Shown: positions 17,100-26,257 of the stretch, piece after piece
Position numbering within the stretch: position 1 is the first letter of the stretch
Layout: every line of letters starts with the position of its first letter
Assembly (NCBI GenBank): GCA_003640645.1
Contig: QGHH01000011.1
Location: forward strand, 1 to 64,000
From: Fredinandcohnia aciditolerans
GTDB lineage: Bacteria; Bacillota; Bacilli; Bacillales; Bacillaceae_L
Length of the DNA stretch: 64,000 nt
Direction of reading: 5' to 3'
Position numbers and translations under genes: made by a program
The notes under the pieces: generated by a model
The model's database searches: none
Told to the model about the DNA's origin: nothing
The model's input: only the letters and a program-made list of their open reading frames with translations

Positions 17100-19604
17100 G
17101 TGCGACAAGAAGTTGCTGATGCGTAGTGCTTCATTATGAAGTCACCTTAGTCATCAAAGGTGTTCCCGCCCGAAACTGCTTTCCGAGTAATCGGAATGTT
17201 GGGTTGCATGAGGGTTAAATGCTTAACGGAGGGTTTTACACAGGAATCCAAAGGAGCTAGGGAAAGTTTGGGAAGGTATAAGCTACGGCTGAACCTTTGT
17301 AGACTTCGTCACCGACAGCAGGCGTACTGTGATGCAACAAGCCTGTAGAAGTGGATAGGAAAAGTCTTACGGTCGAGGGACTGTGCGATGACCCATAAAT
17401 CCACCGGAGGAAAGAAGGATGCCTAACCCGAACGTGCCTACAGTCAGTGGAACTTGTTAAGCCCTATGCGTTCCTCTAATCGAGGTAGGACAATCGTAAG
17501 AAAGTTACAATACGCAGAGGGTATAGGAGTGTGGAGGAAGCGAATGCCAACAGAACGAAAGTTCACACGAAAGCCTAATAGGTATAAGTGGTTGGATAGG
17601 GCAATACCCAAGCTGAAAGGCTGCTGACTTCCACATGGTCTCCAACACGAAAGAAAGCGGAAAGAAGAATTCTATAAAGGGGAGATATGTTATGAAAACT
17701 TATTTGCAAGAAGGTAAGTCGGCTGTTTCCCCACGAGTGGCAAACTGGAATTCCATTAATTGGAGAAAGGTTGAACGCTATGTGAGGAAACTTCAACAAC
17801 GAATCTATCGTGCCGAGCAATTAAATCAAACTAGGAAAGTTAGAAAACTTCAAAGGCTGTTGCTTAGAAGTAAAGCAAACCTACTATTAAGTATTAGGAA
17901 AGTAACGCAAGAAAATAAAGGGAAGAAAACTGCTGGTATTGATGGCTATATATCAAACACACCACAAGAAAGAGTAGACTTATTTAACAAACTAAAAGAA
18001 TACTCTATTAATCATATTAAAGTCAATCCAGCCAGAAGAACATATATCCCTAAAAAGAACGGGAAATTGAGACCACTAGGCATACCTGTCATTGTTGATC
18101 GAGTATATCAAAATGTATTCAAAAATGCATTAGAGCCTCAATGGGAAGCAAAGTTTGAACCTATATCTTATGGCTTTAGACCAAAAAGAAGCACTCATGA
18201 TGCAGTTGCAGACTTGTTTATTAAATTGAACAAAACAAGTAAAAAGGAATGGATATTTGAAGGTGACTTCAAAGGTTGCTTCGACAACTTAAATCATTCA
18301 TACATCATGGAGTGTATTGAGAGTTTCCCTTCCAAGAATATAATCAGCAAATGGTTAAAAGCTGGGTATATAGATGAAAACGTATTCCATGAAACAGAAA
18401 CTGGTACACCACAAGGTGGTATCATTTCACCATTACTCGCTAATATAGCTCTTCACGGAATGGAAGAAAAAATTGGAGTAAGGTATTTCTATCCAAAGAG
18501 AGATGGGGCGCAAGTGTATCCAGATTCAGTGGGAGTAGTGAGGTATGCAGATGACTTTGTAATTGTATGCCCTACAAAGGAAGACGCTGAAGGTATGTAT
18601 GAAAAATTACAAACCTACCTTGATAAAAGGGGATTAGAGTTAGAAAAGGATAAAACCAAAGTTGTTCATATCAATGAAGGTTTTGACTTCTTAGGCTTTA
18701 ATTTCAGACATTTTCCTACAAAAGATGGATTGAGCTTATTTATAAAACCATCTCATGATTCAGTGAAGAAAGCTAAGTTGAGAATCAAAGAATTATTTGA
18801 ATTCTACAAGGGTAGAGAAGTTGGACAACTCATTAGAAAATTAAATCCTGTACTGAGAGGAATTGCAAACTATTGGTCACCAACAGTAGCAAAGAAGATT
18901 TATAGAGATATAGATTCCTATATTCTTGAAAGAACTCTAATTTACCTGAAACATAGACATCATCGAAAAGGAATTAGATGGATTAGAGCTAAATACTTCA
19001 AGCCAGACCATACAGGGGTTAGTAAAGACAAATGGCTCCTTACGGACCCAGAAGACCATACTAACCAGTTAATTAGAATGAGTTGGACAAAAATCGAGAG
19101 GCACGTGAAAGTAAAATATAAGAATAGTCCTTTCGACGCAACCCTTAAAGAATATTATGCGAAAAGGGATAAGAAAATCTTCGATAGAGACAATACGTTC
19201 TCAAGAAGAAAACTTGCGAAAAAGAACAAATACAAATGTAGAGTTTGCACTAACTCTCTAGTGGGTGACGAACCCTTAGAAGTGAATCATATCGTACCGA
19301 AAATTATTGGTGGTCGTGACACTTATGAGAACTTTGAATTGCTTCATAAGTCATGTCACAAACAACATCATGCATTATTAGAATGGTATGGCAACGGTAA
19401 GCAATTACCAAAGGTTCAATCATTCTTAATGAGAAACAATGTAGATGTTGAAAGTAAAAAAGCGGTTAACGAATTATTGAAAGCTTTTAAGAGGTTCAAA
19501 TATTAATTGTATCGGATAAATGGTGGCTTGAGCCGTATGTGCTGAAAGGTACAAGTACGGTTCTTAGGGGGGGAGGAGATGGAAACATCTCTGACCTACC
19601 CGAC
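17100..19604 (+). mobile_element. Group II intron with encoded reverse transcriptase, in the helicase gene
   Basis: The 5 prime end is GTGCGAC at 17100, the usual group II start. Domain V is at about 19530-19563 (GAGCCGTATG with CAAGTACGGTTC), and domain VI follows, with GACCTACCCGAC giving the bulged A and an AC 3 prime end at 19604. Joining 17099 to 19605 restores one frame through helicase motifs V-VI (GLDLLCTPTLIFYQ then INQASRRSWRIGQ), which confirms both ends to within a base or so. Bases 17100-17691 are structured RNA without genes. Full-length RNA and ORF suggest it can splice and move. Confidence 0.92.
17692..19506 (+). CDS. ltrA: Group II intron reverse transcriptase/maturase with HNH endonuclease
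   Basis: 604 aa in intron domain IV. ATG 17692 follows AAGGGGAGAT; the open frame back to 17635 lacks such a site. Reverse transcriptase blocks include RTYIPKKNGKLRPLGIP, SYGFRPKRSTHDA, GTPQGGIISPLLANI and the catalytic RYADDF near residue 283. The maturase (X) region spans ~340-430. The C-terminal HNH nuclease has CRVC, NHIVPKIIGG and CHKQHH. All catalytic residues appear intact, so splicing help and retrohoming are plausible. Confidence 0.96.
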   Translation: MKTYLQEGKSAVSPRVANWNSINWRKVERYVRKLQQRIYRAEQLNQTRKVRKLQRLLLRSKANLLLSIRKVTQENKGKKTAGIDGYISNTPQERVDLFNKLKEYSINHIKVNPARRTYIPKKNGKLRPLGIPVIVDRVYQNVFKNALEPQWEAKFEPISYGFRPKRSTHDAVADLFIKLNKTSKKEWIFEGDFKGCFDNLNHSYIMECIESFPSKNIISKWLKAGYIDENVFHETETGTPQGGIISPLLANIALHGMEEKIGVRYFYPKRDGAQVYPDSVGVVRYADDFVIVCPTKEDAEGMYEKLQTYLDKRGLELEKDKTKVVHINEGFDFLGFNFRHFPTKDGLSLFIKPSHDSVKKAKLRIKELFEFYKGREVGQLIRKLNPVLRGIANYWSPTVAKKIYRDIDSYILERTLIYLKHRHHRKGIRWIRAKYFKPDHTGVSKDKWLLTDPEDHTNQLIRMSWTKIERHVKVKYKNSPFDATLKEYYAKRDKKIFDRDNTFSRRKLAKKNKYKCRVCTNSLVGDEPLEVNHIVPKIIGGRDTYENFELLHKSCHKQHHALLEWYGNGKQLPKVQSFLMRNNVDVESKKAVNELLKAFKRFKY

Positions 19605-20344
19605 TATTATGTACACCAACTTTGATTTTCTATCAGTATGATTGGAGTTTGTTTACGATTAACCAGGCTAGCCGTAGATCTTGGAGAATCGGACAAACTG
19701 AAGAATGTAGATTATACTACCTAGCATACAAAAATACCTTCCAAGAACATATGGCGAAAATGATAGCTATGAAGAATCAAGCTGCACAAGCATTAAATGG
19801 TGAAGCGAGTTCAGACGGGCTAAACGCTATGTTAGGTGGAGAAGATTCATTGCAAACTATGTTAATCAAATCCATCAAGGAAGGTAAACAGCTGAAAGGT
19901 AGTACTGAAGAATGGACTGCAATGGCTAGCGAAAGAGCAAAAGAACTTCTTGCTGGTATCGGTAAGAAGAAAGCTAAAGCTCCTTCAGTCGCTGTACAAT
20001 TACTCAAGTGGGCTGAGGTTAACATTTCTGCTACATCTACTCTTAACGTACTTAAGAAGGAATCTGAAAAGATTGCTTTGCGTATAGAGAAAGGTGAGGT
20101 AGCGGGATTTGCGGTCGAAGGCAAGAGCCTGTCTGTTGATTTAATCACAGCATTTGGCTTTGATTTTGTGCCTGATGCGGAAGTGTTAACTCATTTGTTA
20201 GGTAGGAAAGAAGAAAAAGTACAAACATCTTTTATCATGCCTACAATTAAAGTTGTTTCAGTTGATTCTACAGCAAAGAAACGTAAAAAGAATGAACCTA
20301 TTGATGGTCAGTTAGGATTCGACCTTTTCACTGATGCCATCTAA
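19605..20344 (+). CDS. SNF2-type helicase, exon 2
   Basis: Continuation of the gene at 14492 after splicing. It begins within the motif V-VI region and contains INQASRRSWRIGQ, the arginine-finger motif VI of SNF2-like enzymes. The next 150 residues are Ala/Lys-rich and helical. The end reads EPIDGQLGFDLFTDAI, a good match to beta-clamp binding motifs. Start codons within this exon are not preceded by a ribosome site, so the piece is expected to be made only from spliced RNA. Confidence 0.85.
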
Positions 20345-20366
20345 TAATCTCGTGGGAGGAATACAA

Positions 20367-21386
20367 TTGTTAGTACCTCTAGAATTGGTATTAATCGTTT
20401 TGTTTTTTGGAATATATACTGTGCTTGAATTTTATATTCAGGAGTCAGTTAGAGTTAGTAAGTGGGAAAGCATGGTCCGTTCAACTTTTGAACGGGACTA
20501 TGCACCTCTGAATGAAGAGAAACTAACAAAATATAAATATCAGAAAACAGTTAGAAATAGGGTTGGTTTGAATGGTAAACTTCCAGTACCTTCAGTAAAA
20601 GTAGATAGTTTTGGTCCTTTAATAAATAATTCACCAAATTCATCTCAAAACCCTGAAGGTAAGAAAAAAGTTGTAGTATCATCAGGTAATAAAGCGGTTT
20701 TTGATGAATTAACTAGCTTTTTGAATGATGATGTCGAAAAAGACGCTACAACCATAGAAATTGAAAATCTTCAAAAGCGAATCGACAAACTAACTGATTT
20801 GGCTGCAAATGGTGAAAATCATACTGAGGAAATCATGAAAACACTTCATAAACGAATGATGTTGGAAGGGAAAGTAGAAGATGCAAGAGGTATTGAAAAA
20901 CAATATCCAGAGTATTTTTCAACTACTACTTCTACAACAGTTCATCTTGAAGTGGATTTACAAGATTCTCAGGAGTATTACATCCAGGACAACTATTCCT
21001 TTGAAAACTTCGCATTTGATGGATTAGATGAACATATTCCTCCACCTGATTATGATCCTATGGAATTGTATATTGATGATATAGAGTTAAAACCTTCTCA
21101 TAAGTTGGAATTACCGGAACAATATCAACAATTAGCATCCCATAAGATTGATTCAATGGTTGAAGGAGAAATGAGAATATACGGTGTCATCTCCTTCGTC
21201 GATTCTCCATTCATACATCTTGAAGATGAGACAGGGAATGTACAAATTCTGGTTGGCCCAAAACGATGTACCGAATTAAAGGTTGGTAATCTAGTTTATT
21301 GCCAAGTTGAGAAGAATTCTAATGGCGTTGAATGTAAAAGATTATTTTTACTACAACAACAGATAGAAAATGTATCTGTAGTATAA
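20367..21386 (+). CDS. Membrane-anchored protein with C-terminal OB-fold-like domain, 339 aa
   Basis: TTG 20367 follows GGGAGG by 7 bases; the longer frame from 20334 would overlap the helicase gene. Residues 1-25 (VPLELVLIVLFFGIYTVLEF) form one membrane helix. A charged, coiled middle follows, then an acidic stretch. The last ~80 residues (YGVISFVDSPFIHLEDETGN and KVGNLVYCQVEK) look like a nucleic-acid-binding OB fold. It directly follows the helicase and may tether DNA at the membrane. Family not recognised. Confidence 0.6.
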   Translation: MLVPLELVLIVLFFGIYTVLEFYIQESVRVSKWESMVRSTFERDYAPLNEEKLTKYKYQKTVRNRVGLNGKLPVPSVKVDSFGPLINNSPNSSQNPEGKKKVVVSSGNKAVFDELTSFLNDDVEKDATTIEIENLQKRIDKLTDLAANGENHTEEIMKTLHKRMMLEGKVEDARGIEKQYPEYFSTTTSTTVHLEVDLQDSQEYYIQDNYSFENFAFDGLDEHIPPPDYDPMELYIDDIELKPSHKLELPEQYQQLASHKIDSMVEGEMRIYGVISFVDSPFIHLEDETGNVQILVGPKRCTELKVGNLVYCQVEKNSNGVECKRLFLLQQQIENVSVV

Positions 21387-21393
21387 CAATGTG

Positions 21394-21461
21394 GTAGGTT
21401 CGACCTGATGGTCGATACCTACTTCATGCCTATTTGATAAAACTAGGCATGAAGTAGGTAT
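21394..21461. promoter_or_regulatory. Overlapping, mutually exclusive hairpins
   Basis: GTAGGTTCGACC (21394-21405) pairs with GGTCGATACCTAC (21410-21422). The 3 prime arm of that hairpin is also the start of a second, perfect 18-base inverted repeat: 21415-21432 with 21444-21461 (ATACCTACTTCATGCCTA and its complement, 11-base loop). Both cannot form together. No T run follows, so it is not a standard terminator. It could be an RNA switch, a processing site or a protein-binding dyad. Confidence 0.6.
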
Positions 21462-21597
21462 ATATCACCTATTATTAACTCTTTATTTCAGAAACATGAA
21501 AATATTATTAACATTTTTAACCTTAATTGGTCCGAAAGTGCTGTTTTCGAAGTGAGTTATGGTAGAATATTTCTAGGTAAAAAGGAGTGGATGAGTT

Positions 21598-22314
21598 TTG
21601 CGGTTGTCTAATGAACAGATAGATAATTTTGTTAACGAATTAAGACAAACACCTATTGGTATTGAACAACTACGTTTTACATACAAGCCTAAACCGAAGG
21701 ATGAAGGTTACAAAATAGATATCGATATACATGGACCAGCTTATATTCTTCATGAAGAGCAACACTATGAAAATATTTTTAAAGGTTTACACGAATCAAA
21801 TGATTTATGGCTTGATTCATTAACGGATATGTTTGATGATTTGGAAGTAATAATTGAACTCGATGAAGAGGGAAGATTTATTCATCAAAAAATAAAGTTT
21901 ATTTATAAAGTGCATATCCCACATGAAAAAGGTGGGAAAATTCGGGTCCAAGATTGGATATCGTATATCAATAAAGAAAAAATGTATCAGTTTGCTCCAT
22001 TCGGTAAATTTATTGAAAAATTCGAATTAAAAGTACATATGAAACAAATTTACTGCATATTCGTTTTCTTTTCTTTAGACGCGACGGATATTGATAAGGC
22101 TCTAGAAGCTCCGTTGTCTCAAACGAAAAAGTATTCTGCTAATTATCTATCAGGTTTCTTCAAAATAGAGAATACTCGTAAGGAATATTTTAAGGATAGC
22201 GTAAATGTAACCTGGAATGTTCCCGTCATACAGGGAAGAATGCATACGGAGAAAGCTACTATCAACTTTTTGAAACGTTTCACCATACCTAACGAATGGC
22301 AAGGAGGTGTGTGA
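21598..22314 (+). CDS. Hypothetical soluble protein, 238 aa
   Basis: TTG start at 21598, 7 bases after AAGGAGTGG. Not recognised; alternating beta strands and charged loops, no membrane segment. The next gene starts 3 bases after its stop, so they are probably translated together, and the product may be the cytoplasmic partner of the membrane protein. Confidence 0.6.
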   Translation: MRLSNEQIDNFVNELRQTPIGIEQLRFTYKPKPKDEGYKIDIDIHGPAYILHEEQHYENIFKGLHESNDLWLDSLTDMFDDLEVIIELDEEGRFIHQKIKFIYKVHIPHEKGGKIRVQDWISYINKEKMYQFAPFGKFIEKFELKVHMKQIYCIFVFFSLDATDIDKALEAPLSQTKKYSANYLSGFFKIENTRKEYFKDSVNVTWNVPVIQGRMHTEKATINFLKRFTIPNEWQGGV

Positions 22315-22316
22315 TC

Positions 22317-22820
22317 ATGGAGTTCCTTATCTCTATGATTGCACCTCCTGAAGACGATAGTGCTGTTGGAAAACTTACTAATTGGATCATGGACTTAATG
22401 ATGGGTGGTATTCCTAAAGCATATGAGCTATTTATTATGTTCTTAGTCATTGGATTTTTAGGTGGAGTCGTATTTTTCGCTGTATCCATTATGATGAAAA
22501 ATGGTGTTTGGCAAAAAAATTCATTAAATACGATGATTACAACATTTATTTTCTTCATGGCAGCTCACTTAATTCCGATATTAGTATTGACAAATAGTGT
22601 AACAGGTTTTACACTAATTGTTACTAGTATCTTGGAAGCTCTTAAAGAAATCGGAATTAGAGTAAGTATTATATTAATTTTAGTTGGACTTGCTTTTAGG
22701 CTTTATTACTTAGCTGAAGAACACCCTGGCTATTTAAGAAGGTCAAAAATGTTATATGTAGGAGCAAGTTGTATTTTCGCATTATCTTTCTTTGTTCCAA
22801 AGATATTAGATATCCTGTAA
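22317..22820 (+). CDS. Multi-spanning membrane protein, 167 aa
   Basis: ATG 22317 after AAGGAGGTG. About four hydrophobic segments (around residues 40-60, 70-92, 115-135 and 142-160), short loops. Size and layout recall small integral membrane components of secretion or conjugation systems, but no motif proves this and no VirB4- or VirD4-like ATPase is in the window. Confidence 0.6.
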   Translation: MEFLISMIAPPEDDSAVGKLTNWIMDLMMGGIPKAYELFIMFLVIGFLGGVVFFAVSIMMKNGVWQKNSLNTMITTFIFFMAAHLIPILVLTNSVTGFTLIVTSILEALKEIGIRVSIILILVGLAFRLYYLAEEHPGYLRRSKMLYVGASCIFALSFFVPKILDIL

Positions 22821-22837
22821 GACAGGGGGAAGATCTA

Positions 22838-23413
22838 ATGCATTTAAGATTGGTGGATTCAACAATGTATATTAAATTATCGTGTAGTGACTGCTTGTTT
22901 TATGATGAGCATACAAAAGGTTGCGGAGTAGGAAACTACACAAATCCAGATAACAGCGCTGCAACTAATTGTAGTGATTATCTTGATAAACATGTACACG
23001 AAGAGCAAGTTGATAACAGTAACGGTAGATTGCTAGAAGAGGTAAGCAATTATTATATAGAAGATAAGTCTGAAGAAGATGATGAAGTTGAGGTTTTATT
23101 AGGACTACAAGTTCCTAAAGATTCTCAATATCCGATCAATCCAGATTTTCCAACCAAGCGTAAAGATGCAATATGGTTTACCAGTGCAGATAAAACATTT
23201 GGTTGCTGGATTGTAAATGATTTTCCAAAAAGATTTATGCTACTTACAACGGATGATATTGAGGATTTGGAAAAACGGTATCGTTCTCCGTACCCGCATC
23301 ACGATCATCAAGCTAGTGATGAGTTAAAACCATTTATGTGTTGGCATATTGATAAAGACGGGTACGGCCAATATACTATGCTTATAAACGGAAAAATCGT
23401 TAATATCCATTAA
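22838..23413 (+). CDS. Hypothetical Cys/His-containing protein, 191 aa
   Basis: ATG 22838 after AGGGGGA. The N-terminal region CSDCLFYDEHTKGCGVG with a later CSD could bind metal; a highly acidic stretch follows (EDKSEEDDEVEV) and then a compact C-terminal domain. Not recognised. Third gene of the run beginning at 21598. Confidence 0.6.
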   Translation: MHLRLVDSTMYIKLSCSDCLFYDEHTKGCGVGNYTNPDNSAATNCSDYLDKHVHEEQVDNSNGRLLEEVSNYYIEDKSEEDDEVEVLLGLQVPKDSQYPINPDFPTKRKDAIWFTSADKTFGCWIVNDFPKRFMLLTTDDIEDLEKRYRSPYPHHDHQASDELKPFMCWHIDKDGYGQYTMLINGKIVNIH

Positions 23414-23439
23414 TATTTTATAGGTTTCAAAACAGGAAT

Positions 23440-23499
23440 CCCCTGCATGTAAAGATTAGAGATACTAATATCCTATTCTTTGCTATGCAGGGTTTTTTC
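23440..23499 (+). promoter_or_regulatory. Terminator-like hairpin resembling the GGGAGYCCCC leader set
   Basis: CCCTGCAT (23441-23448) pairs with ATGCAGGG (23485-23492), inner AAAGA with TCTTT, then TTTTTT. It follows CAGGAATC, similar to the opening of the hairpins at 42874 and 54399. It ends the operon above or attenuates the gene at 23597. Confidence 0.55.
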
Positions 23500-23596
23500 T
23501 TGTTTGTTTGATCTCACAATTATAAGGGAAATGGTTAAAGAAAAAATATTTAGTTCAAAATAGATTATTATATATTCACGAGAGAGGTAATTGAGT

Positions 23597-23788
23597 ATGT
23601 ATCTAGAAGCTCATGAAGTATTAAAAACAAACCTTCCTATTTTTCGTGAAAAAGAGGATGGCCACTATTCGTTAGTAGAGTTACATTTTTTGAATAAAAA
23701 AATTGAGGATTACGAGAAATCCGGATATGTATTAGTTAAAAATGGGAAGAAATTGTTGTTTAAAACAGTATATAAGAAGAAGGACTAA
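23597..23788 (+). CDS. Hypothetical protein, 63 aa
   Basis: ATG 23597 after GAGAGG. Small basic soluble protein, unrecognised. First of a string of very small genes (23597-24391) on one strand. Confidence 0.55.
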   Translation: MYLEAHEVLKTNLPIFREKEDGHYSLVELHFLNKKIEDYEKSGYVLVKNGKKLLFKTVYKKKD

Positions 23789-23853
23789 AATACCTCAAAT
23801 TTCACTTCATCGTAAAGTATTTGGTTTAAATTAATAGAATAGGAGGGAATATC

Positions 23854-24027
23854 GTGAAATTATCTACATACATAAAAAACTTTATATTAAGCTTAGCTAT
23901 TATTGTATTAGTTGCGCTTGTTACCTTTAAATTATCGGATGGAAATTCCTATTTAGTCATTTCAGCTGGACTATTTGCTTATCTTCTAGTTCACCTAAGA
24001 AAGTGGTTTAACGAGGAATATAAATAA
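23854..24027 (+). CDS. Small two-helix membrane protein, 57 aa
   Basis: GTG start at 23854 preceded by AGGAGGG. The product, MKLSTYIKNFILSLAII onward, has two hydrophobic helices (residues ~9-25 and ~32-48) and a charged tail. Function unknown. Confidence 0.6.
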   Translation: MKLSTYIKNFILSLAIIVLVALVTFKLSDGNSYLVISAGLFAYLLVHLRKWFNEEYK

Positions 24028-24048
24028 CTACATGGAAGAGGTAATAAA

Positions 24049-24144
24049 ATGAAGAAGGTTACTATTAATATTATTGCTACTACTGTATTCTTAAGTATTT
24101 TAGTTCTTGTTCTTTTGCTAGGAATATATTATGTATATAGTTAA
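24049..24144 (+). CDS. Single-helix membrane peptide, 31 aa
   Basis: ATG 24049, with GAAGAGG upstream. Short basic N-terminus, then one hydrophobic helix (TTVFLSILVLVLLLGIYY). It sits 21 bases after the two-helix protein and may work with it. Toxin-like peptides have this form, but no antitoxin RNA is evident. Confidence 0.5.
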   Translation: MKKVTINIIATTVFLSILVLVLLLGIYYVYS

Positions 24145-24193
24145 ATGGGAGAAAGTGATCACAAAGTGGAATTATTGAAAGGAGTACGTAATA

Positions 24194-24391
24194 ATGGTCA
24201 ATAAAGAAATTCAAAAACCTAACTTTGTTTTGCTAAAACAAGACAATAACATGGGCCCTTTTTACAGAGTAACAATATGTAAACGCACGTTAGATGTACT
24301 AGAGGAAAAGGCTATAAGTGAAATTCCAAAGGATTGGTCGGTGCAAGATTTTTATGATTTGCTTGATGAAGGTAAACGTTACTTTGGGTAA
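24194..24391 (+). CDS. Hypothetical protein, 65 aa
   Basis: ATG 24194 after GAAAGGAG. Soluble, no motif, unrecognised. Last gene of the small-gene string; a hairpin follows at 24474. Confidence 0.55.
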   Translation: MVNKEIQKPNFVLLKQDNNMGPFYRVTICKRTLDVLEEKAISEIPKDWSVQDFYDLLDEGKRYFG

Positions 24392-24473
24392 TTTGACCAG
24401 TACAATCAACCAGGAACTATGAGGATGTTTCAACCCCAAAATGCGAATTTCCAAATTATATACTATCCTAACA

Positions 24474-24512
24474 AATGTCATGCTCTATCCTCATTGTAAG
24501 CATGACATTAGC
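24474..24512. other. Hairpin without T run
   Basis: AATGTCATGCT pairs with AGCATGACATT across about 14 bases. No T run follows, so terminator function is doubtful. The rest of 24392-24724 is AT-rich non-coding DNA. Confidence 0.45.
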
Positions 24513-24724
24513 TTTATGTATGCTATATACTTATGAGTTTTTTATCTCCTTTAGAACCTTATAACCTCATGTTTAGTAACAATCCTCACTAAAAATATCT
24601 TTAATTTATTTAAAGAATTCTTTAATTTTTTTAACCTCTAAAATTATTAGAATCCTAAGTTTAAAAACTAACAAACTTGTCCATCCTACCATTAAGAGAA
24701 CAGTGAAAGTAGGAGTGAAGAATT

Positions 24725-24955
24725 ATGGAAAATACAAAGGTACGTAGAAAACGGTCAAAGTTCGGTAAATTTATAGACCAATTTGGAATTAAACAAACAT
24801 GGGTAGCTTCAATCTCTGGTTTAAGCGAAGGTCGTATTAGCCAGCTTGCAAAAGATCAGGCCGAGGTACCAAACCTTAAGAGTGCTGCTAGGATAATTAA
24901 GTCACTGAGACGTAAGGGTTATGATGTAGATTTAGAAGATTTTTGGAAACTATAA
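24725..24955 (+). CDS. Xre/Cro-type HTH regulator, 76 aa
   Basis: Residues ~20-70 form a helix-turn-helix (IKQTWVASISGLSEGRISQL), as in Cro/C1 repressors. ATG 24725 follows TAGGAGTG. Likely represses a nearby promoter; its operator cannot be named. Basic N-terminus KVRRKRSK. Confidence 0.75.
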   Translation: MENTKVRRKRSKFGKFIDQFGIKQTWVASISGLSEGRISQLAKDQAEVPNLKSAARIIKSLRRKGYDVDLEDFWKL

Positions 24956-25010
24956 TATTTTCTCCCTCTTAAGCATATAGTGATACAAAGCTAAAAAAGG
25001 GGAGTTTATA

Positions 25011-25316
25011 ATGGGTTATCAAATATGTGTATATTTTAAGGAGCCTACACTTGAAGGAGTTTCTATAGTGGAATCATTCTCTACTAAACAATTAGAGCTT
25101 GTAATTGGCTGTAAATTCGATTCTATGCCTATTTTGTATGATTGTAAGGTTAAGTACCGAAAAGGGGTTTATAATGGTGAGTGGCGCGTGCACGACATTG
25201 TAGTATGGGAAAAAAATAAAGAGCAATACCAATCAATTTATAGTTTGTTTGATTATGAGAAAATTGGAGAAGGTTTGTTAAAAACTCTTTCTGAAGAAGA
25301 TTTAGTAAGTGCGTAA
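25011..25316 (+). CDS. Hypothetical protein, 101 aa
   Basis: ATG 25011 after AAGGGGAG. Soluble alpha/beta protein, unrecognised. It follows the HTH gene by 55 bases and may share its transcript. Confidence 0.55.
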   Translation: MGYQICVYFKEPTLEGVSIVESFSTKQLELVIGCKFDSMPILYDCKVKYRKGVYNGEWRVHDIVVWEKNKEQYQSIYSLFDYEKIGEGLLKTLSEEDLVSA

Positions 25317-25334
25317 CATATTGTTATAATTCAT

Positions 25335-25490
25335 TTTTTTATGGTAGAATAGAACTATAGTATTTCATTTTTATTTTTTGTTTCACTTTCACAAGTGTGT
25401 TAGTTTCTAAGAATTTATTAAGGTCTCTCGGACTTTGGTTTTCGTACCTTCAATTGGTATGCAAAAATCGGTTCGAGGGGCTTTTTTGCG
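25335..25490 (+). promoter_or_regulatory. Leader D with terminator-like hairpin
   Basis: TAGAAT and TATAGT motifs near 25345-25360, a T-rich run (TTTCATTTTTATTTTTTG), a small hairpin CACT/AGTG followed by TGTTAG, then the long hairpin 25421-25480 (AGGTCTCTCG opposite GTTCGAGGGG, inner GTACC/GGTAT), then T6. It is the same design as leaders B, C, E and F. The gene at 25575 follows, preceded by ATCAATTCTAAGAAG. Confidence 0.6.
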
Positions 25491-25574
25491 TTTATCTCGC
25501 AAACTGAGGGTGGTTTATCCAGCTTATGCTGTTTAAATAAAAAATCAATTCTAAGAAGAAAGGGTGTATTTTTC

Positions 25575-26180
25575 ATGAGTAATGAAAAAAAAGAAATTGC
25601 AATTTTGTTGGAGGAAAAGTCTTACTCAAAAGTCCAATTTGATTACCAAGATGGTAACGGTTTTTATTTCGAGGGTTATTCTGATGATTTCGTACAGATT
25701 CGTGCCATTGTAGATGGAGATAACTGTATTATCTCTGATAGATACATTGACGAAAAGCATTGGGTACTAAATGGATGTTTGAATTTGAAGGAATGGAGAG
25801 CTGGTAAGTTTGAGTTAATTGCAGAGCAATTGTGTACTCGAACATTTATAGCGAATCATTACTTTCTAATAGGGAGCTTATTTTTACGTAACGTTTCCTT
25901 GTCTGCTGATCCAGATAGACACCAGGAGTATGAGGTCTATAAGCTTTGTGAACTGGACGAAACATATTATCAGATTGAATCCTTGACTGTTACTATGTAT
26001 AAAGATTACAAACAGCTAGCAAAGGATTTAATCGGGTATGATACGACTTCTATTTCTGAGATGGTAAACCCATTTTCTAATAAGCCTATTATTGTGGCTC
26101 CATTAGGTAATGAAAAGTTTCCATCCAAAAATATCGAAGTTTATCAAAAGGCTTTTGAAGAGTATCAGAAACAAGTATAA
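25575..26180 (+). CDS. Hypothetical protein, 201 aa
   Basis: ATG 25575 after AGAAAGGGTG. Acidic soluble protein with no recognised domain. It is first in the operon headed by leader D, with the cytosine methyltransferase gene next; a weak terminator lies between them. Confidence 0.6.
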   Translation: MSNEKKEIAILLEEKSYSKVQFDYQDGNGFYFEGYSDDFVQIRAIVDGDNCIISDRYIDEKHWVLNGCLNLKEWRAGKFELIAEQLCTRTFIANHYFLIGSLFLRNVSLSADPDRHQEYEVYKLCELDETYYQIESLTVTMYKDYKQLAKDLIGYDTTSISEMVNPFSNKPIIVAPLGNEKFPSKNIEVYQKAFEEYQKQV

Positions 26181-26196
26181 GAATCTATTGAATGTG

Positions 26197-26225
26197 AGGA
26201 TATCCTTATTGGGTATCCTTTTTTA
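26197..26225 (+). terminator. Small terminator
   Basis: AGGATA (26197-26202) pairs with TATCCT (26214-26219), followed by T6. Confidence 0.6.
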
Positions 26226-26257
26226 TTTATCAATCTAAGAGGAGTGTGGAGTAAGAA

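Noticed and set aside
14492-17119. Helicase as a truncated pseudogene
   Set aside because: The stop at 17117 lies inside the intron; splicing restores the full frame.
17160-17691. Open frames in the 5 prime part of the group II intron
   Set aside because: They fall in the structured RNA domains before the maturase start and have no protein-like features.
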